From positions 1 through 13,189 of the forward strand of contig JBNJEF010000018.1 in NCBI GenBank assembly GCA_051745565.1: 13,189 nucleotides of DNA, read 5' to 3'. Below the pieces are notes generated by a model that did not search any database, was not told the DNA's origin, and saw only the letters and a program-made list of their open reading frames with translations. Shown one piece after another: positions 7,330 through 13,120 of this stretch. The translations under genes and the position numbers were made by a program. Position 1 is the stretch's first letter; each line of letters begins with the position of its first letter. This DNA comes from SKVL01 sp051745565. GTDB taxonomy: Bacteria > Patescibacteriota > Minisyncoccia > Phycocordibacterales > CSBR16-193.

Positions 7330-7340
7330 GTTCAAGAACA
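7316..7340. repeat. Two overlapping palindromes at the methyltransferase promoter
   Basis: AACAGAA/TTCTGTT (7316-7332, 3-bp spacer) covers the -10 hexamer. It overlaps the perfect 12-bp palindrome TGTTCAAGAACA (7329-7340). They could be operator half-sites or a short hairpin in the leader. The symmetry is visible; regulation is inferred. Confidence 0.5.
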
Positions 7341-7354
7341 ATATCAAAACTATT

Positions 7355-7849
7355 ATGATAAGTCAAAAACAAAAAGAGCTCAAAAAGTTGTATTTGATAT
7401 TGCATAATATAAGAAGTGTCCATAATGTCGGGTCTATTTTTCGTACCTCGGATGCAGCCGGTGTCAGTAAGATATTCTTAACCGGTTATACTCCCAGGCC
7501 TGTAGATAGATTCAATAAAAAAAGAAAAGATCTCTCCAAAGTAGCCCTTGGGGCGGAAAAAACCGTTTCCTGGGAGGGTTATGCAAGCCACTCGGCTATT
7601 ATTGATAAATTAAAAAAGGAGGGTTTTGATATAGTGGCGTTGGAGCAGTCTGATAGATCAATAGATTATAAAAGTTATGACTATCGTAATAAAACCGCTT
7701 TACTTGTCGGCAATGAAGTAAAAGGACTTTCTTCGCGTACCTTATCCAAAGTTGATAATATTATAGAGATACCAATGAAAGGGGAGAAGGAATCTTTAAA
7801 TGTTTCGGTTGCTTGCGGAGTTGCTCTTTTTCGTATAATGGGATCGTAG
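7355..7849 (+). CDS. SpoU/TrmH-family RNA 2'-O-methyltransferase
   Basis: The product is a 164-residue single-domain SPOUT methyltransferase, which uses S-adenosylmethionine to methylate a ribose in tRNA or rRNA. All three family motifs are present. Motif 1 is NIRSVHNVGSIFRTSDAAG (residues 18-36), with the catalytic-type Asn24 and Arg30. Motif 2 is LLVGNEVKGL (117-126). Motif 3 is IPMKGEKESLNVSVACGVAL (139-158), with Asn149, and forms the trefoil knot. There is no extra N-terminal substrate-binding domain as in RlmB, so the target (TrmL-like or TrmH-like) cannot be told from sequence. The ATG at 7355 was chosen because an upstream in-frame ATG lies inside the tRNA-Lys gene on the opposite strand. 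The gene meets mutM tail to tail with 1 bp between their stops. Confidence 0.9.
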   Translation: MISQKQKELKKLYLILHNIRSVHNVGSIFRTSDAAGVSKIFLTGYTPRPVDRFNKKRKDLSKVALGAEKTVSWEGYASHSAIIDKLKKEGFDIVALEQSDRSIDYKSYDYRNKTALLVGNEVKGLSSRTLSKVDNIIEIPMKGEKESLNVSVACGVALFRIMGS

Positions 7850-7850
7850 G

Positions 7851-8822
7851 TTATTTTTTATCCGGTAAAACTTTTTCCGAAAGACCTTTCGGTTTATAAA
7901 GTATCTGATGCCGATCACAGTAATAGGAGCCACGTCCACCTATTACGGTGCGTTTTATTTCACCTTTACACCCACGATATGAACACCTCTCTCCCTTTTT
8001 TCGGTAAACCTTGTGATTGTAATGGTAGGAGCCCTTTTCTCCGTTAGGGAGTCGGTAATCTGAAACCGAGTCTCCTTTAAGGTTTATACCTTCTCTTAAT
8101 ATGAACTTCATAGAATCGTATATACTGTATAAAGTTTTCCTTGGCAATGAAACCACCCTGCTCTCAGGGTGCGTTTTTGCTCGCCAGAGTAATTCATCAG
8201 AATAGATATTCCCGACACCGGATATGATCTTCTGATCCAGAAGCACCTGTTTGATGCTCTTTTGGGAGGCGTGAGGAAGACGATTCAGAAATGAGCTGAA
8301 AGTGAAAGATCTGTCCAGGGGGTCCGGTCCCAGGCAAGTTATCGCCCTGGGAGGGGAGCTGTTTTCATAAACAAAAACCGTTGCGAATTTTCTTGCGTCG
8401 GATAGAACCAGATGCTTTCCGTTTGATAGAGAAAAAACTAAATGAATGAACCTGTTAAAAGGATCTTCACTCAAAGGCCCCTTTTCTTTAGTTGCCCATT
8501 CACCGAAGATCCTTTTATCTTCTTTGGTGGTCGTTTTATAATATTTACCGTAAAGAAAATGCCCAGTCATTTTCATATGAGTTAAGATGGTCAGATCACC
8601 GGAGAGGTGAATGAGAACGTTTTTGCCTTTTCTTGTTACGTTAACGATCTCTCTATTTATTACTACTCTTCTGAGATCTTTAAAATAATTCCTGTCTTTT
8701 ATACTCTTTTTCCCTTTATAGAATGCGGAATCATAATTACTCCATACGTCTTTTATTTTCAAGCCGACAACGCTTTTTTTTAAATACTCTACTGTGGTAT
8801 GTACTTCCGGTAACTCTGGCAT
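7851..8822 (-). CDS. mutM: Formamidopyrimidine-DNA glycosylase (MutM/Fpg) with altered zinc finger
   Basis: Fpg removes 8-oxoguanine and ring-opened purines and nicks the abasic site. The start MPELPEV supplies the catalytic Pro2 and Glu3. The family lysine lies in TRKGKNVLIHL, the intercalating Met in HMKMTG, and the Arg/Phe pair in DARKF. The H2TH motif LLDQKIISGVGNIYSDELLW is intact. The length is 323 residues, against about 270 normally. There is an insertion of about 20 residues after HFLYG (a Lys/Thr-rich stretch) and a tail of 18 residues past the zinc finger. The finger is C280-X4-C285-X16-C302-X2-H305 instead of the usual C-X2-C-X16-C-X2-C. It lies 38 bp after the MurE-like gene on the same strand and is probably co-transcribed with ruvA and that gene. 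Confidence 0.95.
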   Translation of the reverse strand: MPELPEVHTTVEYLKKSVVGLKIKDVWSNYDSAFYKGKKSIKDRNYFKDLRRVVINREIVNVTRKGKNVLIHLSGDLTILTHMKMTGHFLYGKYYKTTTKEDKRIFGEWATKEKGPLSEDPFNRFIHLVFSLSNGKHLVLSDARKFATVFVYENSSPPRAITCLGPDPLDRSFTFSSFLNRLPHASQKSIKQVLLDQKIISGVGNIYSDELLWRAKTHPESRVVSLPRKTLYSIYDSMKFILREGINLKGDSVSDYRLPNGEKGSYHYNHKVYRKKGERCSYRGCKGEIKRTVIGGRGSYYCDRHQILYKPKGLSEKVLPDKK

Positions 8823-8860
8823 TTTATTTTAGTGCCCTGATATAAAAGAAGACACTTTAA

Positions 8861-10153
8861 TTAAGACTCTGTTCTCAAGCTTTTAAGCTCTTCAATCGCG
8901 ACTTTTACATCACTCCAAGGAGTTTTCTCTCCCCCGGGCCCCATTATGTAAGGGTCGGTGCCTTTGCCAGTTATTAATACGGAAACGTTTTCTCTTTCTT
9001 TTTTTGAAAGTTCCGTGGCTTTTCTGAAGGAAGCCCTTATAGCCTCTCTTCTGTCTATAATGGTTTCCGGTTTTTTTTCTTTTATGCCACTCTTTATTTC
9101 TTCTATTATCTTTTGCGGGTTTTCATCATAAGGGTCTTCATTGGTTAAGATAATATGTTCACAGTATTTATCGGCTATTTTGCCCATTTCCGGTCTTTTC
9201 CAAGTATCTCTCCCACCGCCTGCGGAGCCTAAAACGCAAACGGTTTTTTCTTTTTCAAATGTTTGATAGAGCATTTGCAGAGAATCCGGCGTGTGGGCGT
9301 AGTCCACATAAACACTAAATGGCTGGACATTGGATATCTTAACCTCTTCTACTCGTCCTTCTACTTTTTCTGTTAACGCTATGGCGCGCTTTGCCGATGA
9401 AGGAGGTATTCCCAGAGTTTCCGCCAAAGTTAAAACGGCGCAGATGTTGGATGCATTGAATTCGCCTCTCAGGGACGAAATAATGTGCTCTTGCTTATAA
9501 AGAAAAGATATACCGTTCCGGTTTTCTTTAAACCTTTCTATGTCATTTAAGGAGAAGGTGAGCTTCTTGTCGGCCTTTATGGAAAGAAAGTCCTCTGACT
9601 CTTTATCATCAGAGTTGGCTATAATGGTCTTTATGGGCTTTTTTGATCTCTCCAGAGCATGAGCCAAGGACATCTTGGCTTTTTTGTACTTTTCGTATGA
9701 GCCGTGTGATTCTATGTGCTCCGGAGACAGATTAAGGAAGATAAATGTATCCATATTAACAAAAGCATGTCTGTATTGTTTTGCGCCTTCCGATGTCATT
9801 TCCAAAACGGCATGAGTACAGCCCTTTTTTACCGCTTCGGCAAGAAAGCTTTGTATGAAAAACCTGCCTGGCATTGTCATTTTATGTTTGTTTTCCTTTA
9901 TTTCGTTTCCTATGGAGAAACGGATGGTACTTGTAGAAGCGGTGTGGTAACCGGCTGTTTTTAAAACAGCCGAGGCTAATTCCACGGTAGTTGATTTCCC
10001 CTTTGTACCGGTTATCCCTATTATAAATATTTTGTTTGAAGGGAAACCGTATCTAACGGCTCCCAAAAAGGAGATAATAAAATGATAATAAGGACGTAAA
10101 AGATCCAGTAAGTTTTTGGGGATAATTTTTTTTATTATAAGCAGTGGTCTCAT
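8861..10153 (-). CDS. MurE-like Mur ligase lacking the N-terminal UDP-binding domain
   Basis: This is a 430-residue ATP-dependent amino-acid ligase of the MurE type, which adds the third residue to the peptidoglycan peptide. The P-loop GITGTKGKSTT is at residues 46-56. It is followed by the LNLSPEHIESHGS segment, GEFNASNICA, the C-terminal-domain DYAHTPDSL, GGGRDTWKRPEMG, and TNEDPYDENP. The usual N-terminal domain of about 90 residues that holds the uridine nucleotide is replaced by about 40 hydrophobic and basic residues (IIKKIIPKNLLDLLRPYYHF). In meso-diaminopimelate-type MurE the substrate motif is DNPR; here the matching site reads EDPY, so the amino acid added is uncertain. Its start overlaps the ruvA stop by 4 bp (ATGA). 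It may instead be a paralogue with another peptide substrate. Confidence 0.85.
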   Translation of the reverse strand: MRPLLIIKKIIPKNLLDLLRPYYHFIISFLGAVRYGFPSNKIFIIGITGTKGKSTTVELASAVLKTAGYHTASTSTIRFSIGNEIKENKHKMTMPGRFFIQSFLAEAVKKGCTHAVLEMTSEGAKQYRHAFVNMDTFIFLNLSPEHIESHGSYEKYKKAKMSLAHALERSKKPIKTIIANSDDKESEDFLSIKADKKLTFSLNDIERFKENRNGISFLYKQEHIISSLRGEFNASNICAVLTLAETLGIPPSSAKRAIALTEKVEGRVEEVKISNVQPFSVYVDYAHTPDSLQMLYQTFEKEKTVCVLGSAGGGRDTWKRPEMGKIADKYCEHIILTNEDPYDENPQKIIEEIKSGIKEKKPETIIDRREAIRASFRKATELSKKERENVSVLITGKGTDPYIMGPGGEKTPWSDVKVAIEELKSLRTES

Positions 10154-10719
10154 GATCCTAAATATTTTAAAGCTTCTTTTATTCGCTTTTCGGTTCCTTC
10201 GGTCTCGTCCGGTATTTTTGCCACAGCTTCTCTGGCTTCTTTAGAGGAGTACCCCAGACTGGTCAGAGCTTCATACACCTCCAGGTCAAACTTTTCCGAA
10301 TGGGTATCTTCTTCTTGATCTGTGCCCAATTTTCCGCGAAGTTCCAGAATTATTTTTTCAGCATTCTTTTTCCCTATTCCTGCAACCTTGGTGAGAGTGG
10401 CTGTTTCTCCCGTTCTGACAGCACGTTTCAAAAGTTCAAGTGAAGCAATATCAAGAATGGACATAGCTGACTTTGGACCGATACCGGAGATGGTTATAAG
10501 GTGCTCAAAAAAGACAAGTTTTTCGGTTGATTCAAAACCGTAAAGATCAAGAGCGTTTTCTCTTACGGATAAATGTGTCCAAACCGACAGGCCGTCTCCT
10601 TCTTTTAGGCTGTCATAGAGTCCTTGTTCAAGATGGATCTTGTAACCGACTCCTCCCGTATCTAAGATAACTCGGGAGTTATCTTTATGCGATATTTTTC
10701 CTTTTAATTGACCGATCAT
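10150..10719 (-). CDS. ruvA: Holliday junction DNA-binding protein RuvA
   Basis: RuvA forms the tetramer that holds the Holliday junction and loads RuvB. The protein has 189 residues, near the family norm. Domain I (MIGQLKGKISHKDNSRVIL, then GVGYKIHL) is the OB fold. Domain II carries two helix-hairpin-helix motifs, ITISGIGPKSAMSIL and LTKVAGIGKKNAEKIILEL. After an acidic linker, domain III (YEALTSLGYSSKEAREAV) is the flexible part that binds RuvB. It is the first gene of a minus-strand set with the MurE-like gene (4-bp overlap) and mutM. It diverges from rpsT across about 100 bp. The AT-rich upstream sequence offers a TATGAT -10-like box at 10735-10740, but no convincing -35. No Shine-Dalgarno site is present. 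Confidence 0.96.
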   Translation of the reverse strand: MIGQLKGKISHKDNSRVILDTGGVGYKIHLEQGLYDSLKEGDGLSVWTHLSVRENALDLYGFESTEKLVFFEHLITISGIGPKSAMSILDIASLELLKRAVRTGETATLTKVAGIGKKNAEKIILELRGKLGTDQEEDTHSEKFDLEVYEALTSLGYSSKEAREAVAKIPDETEGTEKRIKEALKYLGS

Positions 10720-10782
10720 AAATAAATACTTAACATCATATTAACGCAAATAACCTTTACTAGGAAGAAAAGCTCGTCGGGA

Positions 10783-10811
10783 TTGATTTTTTTATTTTTC
10801 TACGTTATTAT
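10783..10811 (+). promoter_or_regulatory. Promoter of rpsT, near-leaderless
   Basis: TTGATT at 10783-10788 and TATTAT at 10806-10811 are spaced by exactly 17 bp. The predicted start site, about 7 bp further on, leaves only a 3-4 nt leader before the rpsT ATG at 10822. This is the best two-box promoter in the window. Confidence 0.6.
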
Positions 10812-10821
10812 AGCTTGCGTT

Positions 10822-11091
10822 ATGCCGAATACAGAAGGAGCAAAAAAAGCCCTAAGAGCCTCTAAAAGAAAGGCCGTTTTTAACTTGCGTCGGAAAGTGG
10901 CCATGAAAAAAGCGGTAAAGAAATTCAGAGAAATGATAAGGGATGGTAAAACGGATGAAGCCGAGAAAGAAATACCATCAGTTTACAAGGCTATTGATAA
11001 GGCTCAAAAGAGGGGAGTTATAAAGAAGAATACAGCTGACAGAAAGAAGTCCAGATTACTTTCTTTTCTCAATAAAGAAAAAGTAAAATAG
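10822..11091 (+). CDS. rpsT: Small ribosomal subunit protein bS20
   Basis: The product is 89 residues, strongly basic and all-helical, matching bS20, which binds the 5' domain and helix 44 of 16S rRNA. It begins MPNTEGAKKALRASKRKAVF, the normal S20 opening. It continues with KKAVKKFREMI, SVYKAIDKAQKRGVIKKNTADRKKSRL and a Lys-rich tail. An upstream in-frame ATG at 10783 lies within the promoter and would add an unrelated hydrophobic stretch, so the ATG at 10822 is preferred. acyP follows after 15 bp and is probably co-transcribed. Confidence 0.96.
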   Translation: MPNTEGAKKALRASKRKAVFNLRRKVAMKKAVKKFREMIRDGKTDEAEKEIPSVYKAIDKAQKRGVIKKNTADRKKSRLLSFLNKEKVK

Positions 11092-11106
11092 ACTATTTAT
11101 TATAAT

Positions 11107-11403
11107 ATGAATGATACGGCTTCAGCTGAAACCGACATCAAACGTATCAACGCCCTTGTTTCCGGAAAGGTTCAAGGTGTTTTTTTTAGAGCTTATACTA
11201 AAAAAAGAGCTCAAGAAAAAGGTATTTCAGGTTGGGTCCGTAATTTGGAAGACGGAAGAGTTGAAGTGATCGCCGAGGGCTCTGAAAAGGCAATAGGGAG
11301 CCTCGTGGATTTTTTATGGGAAGGATCTCCCTCTTCTCAGGTTGATAATGTAAAAGTGGAGTGGCAAGAACCTGAAGGAGAGAGCGGTTTCCGCGTAAGA
11401 TAG
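11107..11403 (+). CDS. acyP: Acylphosphatase
   Basis: This 98-residue enzyme hydrolyses carboxyl-phosphate bonds in small acyl phosphates. The signature is complete: VSGKVQGVFFRAYTKKRA carries the phosphate-binding loop and catalytic Arg28, and GWVRNLEDGRVEVIAEG carries Asn46. The first 11 residues (MNDTASAETDI) precede the fold and are probably disordered. The sequence TATAAT directly abuts the ATG. A start site from it would fall inside the gene, so I think it is coincidental and that the gene is read through from rpsT. Confidence 0.94.
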   Translation: MNDTASAETDIKRINALVSGKVQGVFFRAYTKKRAQEKGISGWVRNLEDGRVEVIAEGSEKAIGSLVDFLWEGSPSSQVDNVKVEWQEPEGESGFRVR

Positions 11404-11422
11404 CTTAAGTATCAATTTTAAT

Positions 11423-11444
11423 TAAAAGATCCTTATATCTTTTA
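11423..11444. terminator. Possible bidirectional terminator hairpin
   Basis: TAAAAGAT and ATCTTTTA form an 8-bp stem with a 6-nt loop, lying between acyP (plus) and tRNA-Arg (minus). Each strand ends its arm in a short T run. The stem is AT-rich and has no long U tract, so termination would be weak. Confidence 0.35.
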
Positions 11445-11500
11445 GCAATGGCATAAGTTCAAGCAGTTGGCTTGCTACGCTCACACCTCGCTTTATTCGG

Positions 11501-11572
11501 TGCTCCCGTCAGGAATCGAACCTGAATCATCGGTTCCGCAAACCGACGTTTTATCCGTTAAACTACGGGAGC
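11501..11572 (-). tRNA. tRNA-Arg (anticodon GCG)
   Basis: The 72-nt gene folds cleanly. The acceptor is GCTCCCG/CGGGAGC and the D-arm GTTT/AAAC. The anticodon arm is TCGGT/ACCGA around TTGCGGA, giving anticodon GCG. The T-arm is TCAGG/CCTGA around TTCGATT, and the discriminator is A. It should read CGC directly and CGU by wobble. Most bacteria instead use an ACG tRNA whose A34 is deaminated by TadA. Only the two C of CCA follow, by chance. The 3' trailer contains a small CAAGC/GCTTG hairpin. Confidence 0.95.
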
Positions 11573-11644
11573 TTACAGGGTTTTGATTAACCTGTGATTT
11601 GCCAGTATACATATTTTAAATGATGTGGGCAATACGTATTTGAT

Positions 11645-12121
11645 CTAAAAACCTATATATTCCATTATTTTTTGAAGTACAGGCTCATACATCTCTTCTT
11701 CTTTTAATTTCTCTTTTAGATGACCTCTGACCTCTTCTTCGTTTATATTCATTATCTCAACGCCTATAAGGGGAGACAGTTTCTTTTCTGATTTTAAAAG
11801 AAGTCTCGGTGGGTCATCTATTTTATTGATCCAAAAGCTTTTCAGGTTTTCATATTGGTAAAAGTAAGACCCGATGACCACTCCTTTCTCTGTTACAGAG
11901 GCTTCTATTTCTTTAGGGGGCACACTGGAGGCTAAAAGAAGAGCGAACATTGCTATTATTATGAGAATGGCAAATATAATATCGCCTAAAATTATTGATG
12001 CAACGGCCAAAGCAGTTCCTATTATCATTACGGAAGAGTACCATCCTCCGGGCTTTTTTCGAAAAGGATGTTCCCTTGTTTCCCATTTTACAATGGTCTC
12101 ACCTCTGTCTTTTTTACTCAT
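11645..12121 (-). CDS. Two-helix membrane protein of unknown function
   Basis: I do not recognise a named family. The 158-residue protein has a polar, basic N-terminus (about 1-28). Two adjacent transmembrane helices follow (about 29-45, VMIIGTALAVASIIL, and 48-66, IIFAILIIIAMFALLLA) with only a short GD turn. The remaining 90 residues (SVPPKEIEASVTEKGVVIGSY onward) look like a compact mixed alpha/beta domain with alternating beta-strand pattern, resembling small bacterial PH-like domains attached to two helices. A highly charged helix (EEEVRGHLKEKLKEEE) lies near the end. Both termini are probably cytoplasmic. An extended -10 box sits just upstream, so it is likely transcribed alone. The downstream neighbour is tRNA-Arg. 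Confidence 0.8.
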   Translation of the reverse strand: MSKKDRGETIVKWETREHPFRKKPGGWYSSVMIIGTALAVASIILGDIIFAILIIIAMFALLLASSVPPKEIEASVTEKGVVIGSYFYQYENLKSFWINKIDDPPRLLLKSEKKLSPLIGVEIMNINEEEVRGHLKEKLKEEEMYEPVLQKIMEYIGF

Positions 12122-12132
12122 ATGATAGTTTT

Positions 12133-12141
12133 ATTTTACCA
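12133..12141 (-). promoter_or_regulatory. Extended -10 promoter of the membrane protein gene
   Basis: On the minus strand TGGTAAAAT lies 11 bp before the ATG at 12121. The start site would leave a leader of about 4-5 nt. This is the third TGn-TAnAAT box placed right at a start codon in this window. Confidence 0.45.
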
Positions 12142-12219
12142 TCAAATAATATAACCTAAAAACTAACCTGTCCCACTTAGGTGCTTTAACTATATAAAGT
12201 GTTAGGTAATGAGTACATT

Positions 12220-12323
12220 GATCGGTCTTGAGTTTTTCAAAGATAAATAAAAACTTTAACCCGATCACAGGAACCTTTTCGAGCCTGCGCGACGTGTTTT
12301 CAAGGAAAACACCACGCTCTTTT
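12220..12323 (-). other. Structured element copy U0 (5' half)
   Basis: Read on the minus strand, this copy has a variable hairpin A (GTGTTTTC/GAAAACAC, 12294-12312) followed by GTCGCGC. Next comes the conserved GGCTCGAAAAGGTTC block. It ends with a long variable hairpin B (GATCGG/CCGATC outer, AGTTTTT/AAAAACT inner, 12220-12266). The acceptor-like GGAGGGG is degenerate and I cannot find a matching 3' half. The remaining stretch, 12142-12219, is AT-rich and I see nothing definite in it. Confidence 0.65.
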
Positions 12324-12362
12324 CTTGTTCGCTTACTCACTGCGGAGGGGACAGGACTCGAA
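12324..12362 (-). repeat. 39-bp direct repeat, copy 1 (tRNA-Ser 3' end plus trailer)
   Basis: It is identical to 13082-13120 except for one base. It contains the T-loop, the T-stem and acceptor 3' strands, discriminator G and 18-base trailer of tRNA-Ser. Here it forms the 3' end of structured element U1 and the linker to U0. Confidence 0.9.
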
Positions 12363-12484
12363 GCTTACAGCTTCAGTGCAGGTTTTCATTATTTTGTCTC
12401 GTTCCTCGCAAAATAATAGAAGAACCTTTTCGAGTCCTTGCTCCCCCGCTCTTTAAAAAAGATCGGGGATGCGCAGCCCCCTCC
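12344..12484 (-). other. Structured element copy U1 (tRNA-Ser-ended)
   Basis: On the minus strand this 141-nt unit opens with GGAGGGG and closes with CCCCTCC, the same pair as the tRNA-Ser acceptor. Hairpin A is CCCCG-TCTTT/AAAGA-CGGGG with one mismatch. A 10-bp stem AGGACTCGAA/TTCGAGTCCT (12429-12438 with 12353-12362) encloses three parts: AGGTT/AACCT with variable hairpin B (ATTATTTTG/CAAAATAAT), a conserved AACCTGCACTGAA, and hairpin C (GAAGC/GCTTC, 12360-12374). The 3' side equals the T-arm of tRNA-Ser, but its normal 5' partner is missing and pairs elsewhere. It is therefore not a functional tRNA. Confidence 0.75.
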
Positions 12485-12594
12485 TTGTTCGCTTGCCCAC
12501 TACGGGCTACCTCGAGCTGGAACCGTGGCAGGTCTTGCCCTGCAAGGTATTTTCAAGCTTTTTTAGTGTAGCAACTTGAGGTTCTAACAGCAGC
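12485..12594. other. Intergenic stretch with degenerate tRNA-like debris
   Basis: Just upstream of U1 on the minus strand lies another version of the trailer (GTGGGCAAGCGAACAAG). Before it is a GC-rich piece with GGTTCCAGC that vaguely resembles a tRNA 3' end. A small hairpin CTTGC/GCAAG is at about 12537-12549. No tRNA folds here and no open reading frame is convincing. Confidence 0.4.
12583..12591. repeat. 9-bp inverted repeat flanking the ASCH gene, arm 1
   Basis: TCTAACAGC here is the exact inverse of GCTGTTAGA at 12939-12947. The pair brackets the ASCH gene, 3 bp after its stop and 14 bp before its start. Confidence 0.7.
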
Positions 12595-12924
12595 TTAAAG
12601 TAATTTGAATTTAATTATTTTTACAATCGTTTCCGGACCAACTGCATTTCCATAATATGTTCTATATGTCCTATACATTTCTTCTTCACTGAGAAATTTC
12701 TCATGCCCATCAAAATCTTTTTCTTCCAAATCACCCAGTTTTTTCTCATAAACATTAACCAACCCAGCCTTACCAAATACTTCCTTTGTATTCCAGTTAA
12801 CCAAATCTACTTCGTCTCCTTCTGAAAGATTTTTATCGTCAAATAGACGCCAAGTGACATCTTTTTCACCAGATAAAACAAGTTTAGTTAAATGATCTCT
12901 AAATTTTAATGTTTTTCTTTCCAT
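12595..12924 (-). CDS. ASCH-domain protein
   Basis: The product is a 109-residue single-domain protein of the ASCH superfamily, a beta-barrel fold related to PUA RNA-binding domains. It opens with ERKTLKFRDHLTKLVLSGEKDVTWRLFDD, the usual ASCH start with its Lys/Thr-Trp-Arg binding-cleft motif. It continues with LSEGDEVDLVNWNTKEVFGKAGLVNVYEK and ends with GHEKFLSEEEMYRTYRTYYG and a final beta strand VKIIKFKLL. Known ASCH proteins include an amidohydrolase acting on N4-acetylcytidine and RNA-binding or RNA-cleaving members, so a role in RNA or nucleoside metabolism is plausible but unproven. A GAGGA sits only 3 nt before the ATG, too close for an ideal ribosome site. The gene lies between two tRNA-Ser-derived elements and within a 9-bp inverted repeat, so it may be cargo. 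Confidence 0.85.
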   Translation of the reverse strand: MERKTLKFRDHLTKLVLSGEKDVTWRLFDDKNLSEGDEVDLVNWNTKEVFGKAGLVNVYEKKLGDLEEKDFDGHEKFLSEEEMYRTYRTYYGNAVGPETIVKIIKFKLL

Positions 12925-12938
12925 ACTTCCTCGTGCTA

Positions 12939-12947
12939 GCTGTTAGA
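12939..12947. repeat. 9-bp inverted repeat flanking the ASCH gene, arm 2
   Basis: GCTGTTAGA here is the perfect complement of the arm at 12583-12591. It lies only 3 bp from the 3' end of element U2. Confidence 0.7.
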
Positions 12948-12950
12948 TGC

Positions 12951-13082
12951 GGAGGGGACAGAACTCGAACATTACATGTTCAGTGCAGGTTTCCGCTCAT
13001 CGTCTCCTAAGGTCGACTCTGAGCAGGAGAACCCTTTCGAGTCCGCGCGACGCGTTCTCTCCGAGAACACTGCGCCCCCTCC
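12951..13082 (-). other. Structured element copy U2 (tRNA-Ser-ended)
   Basis: This 132-nt unit has the same skeleton as U1. The closing stem GGAGGGG/CCCCTCC is at 13076-13082 with 12951-12957. Hairpin A is GTGTTCTC/GAGAACGC inside GCGC/GCGC. The stem GGACTCGAA/TTCGAGTTC has one G-U pair. It then has GGTT/AACC around hairpin B (GCTCA/TGAGC, with GTC/GAC inside), the conserved AACCTGCACTGAA, and hairpin C (GAACAT/ATGTTC, 12967-12981). Hairpins A and C differ from the other copies by paired changes that keep the stems. It lies 18 bp downstream of tRNA-Ser on the same strand. Confidence 0.75.
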
Positions 13083-13120
13083 TTGTTCGCTTGCTCACTG
13101 CGGAGGGGACAGGACTCGAA
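13082..13120 (-). repeat. 39-bp direct repeat, copy 2 (within tRNA-Ser and trailer)
   Basis: This is the copy that belongs to the intact tRNA-Ser: the T-loop and 3' acceptor part plus the trailer up to element U2. It matches 12324-12362 at 38 of 39 positions. A shorter, slightly diverged copy of the tRNA part is at 12949-12969. Confidence 0.9.

Noticed and set aside
11101..11106. TATAAT as the -10 box of acyP
   Set aside because: It touches the ATG, so transcription would start inside the coding region and no alternative start codon lies downstream.
12131..12340. 69-residue minus-strand and 62-residue plus-strand open frames in the repeat region
   Set aside because: They run through the variable hairpins of element U0/U1, have no family resemblance and start without ribosome sites.
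12583..12947. Integron gene cassette (ATCTAAC resembles an attC R'' box)
   Set aside because: The matching GTTAGAA lies on the far side of the gene rather than within a short attC hairpin and breaks the R' consensus at the last base. There is no integron integrase in view.
12951..13082. Second tRNA-Ser with CGA anticodon (CTCGAAA looks like an anticodon loop)
   Set aside because: The flanking bases cannot form an anticodon stem. The CTCGAA instead pairs with the TTCGAG of the T-loop region, and the insert is too short for a group I intron.
12220..13120. CRISPR array
   Set aside because: The repeats are long, few, unequally spaced and internally structured, with a gene between them and no cas genes.
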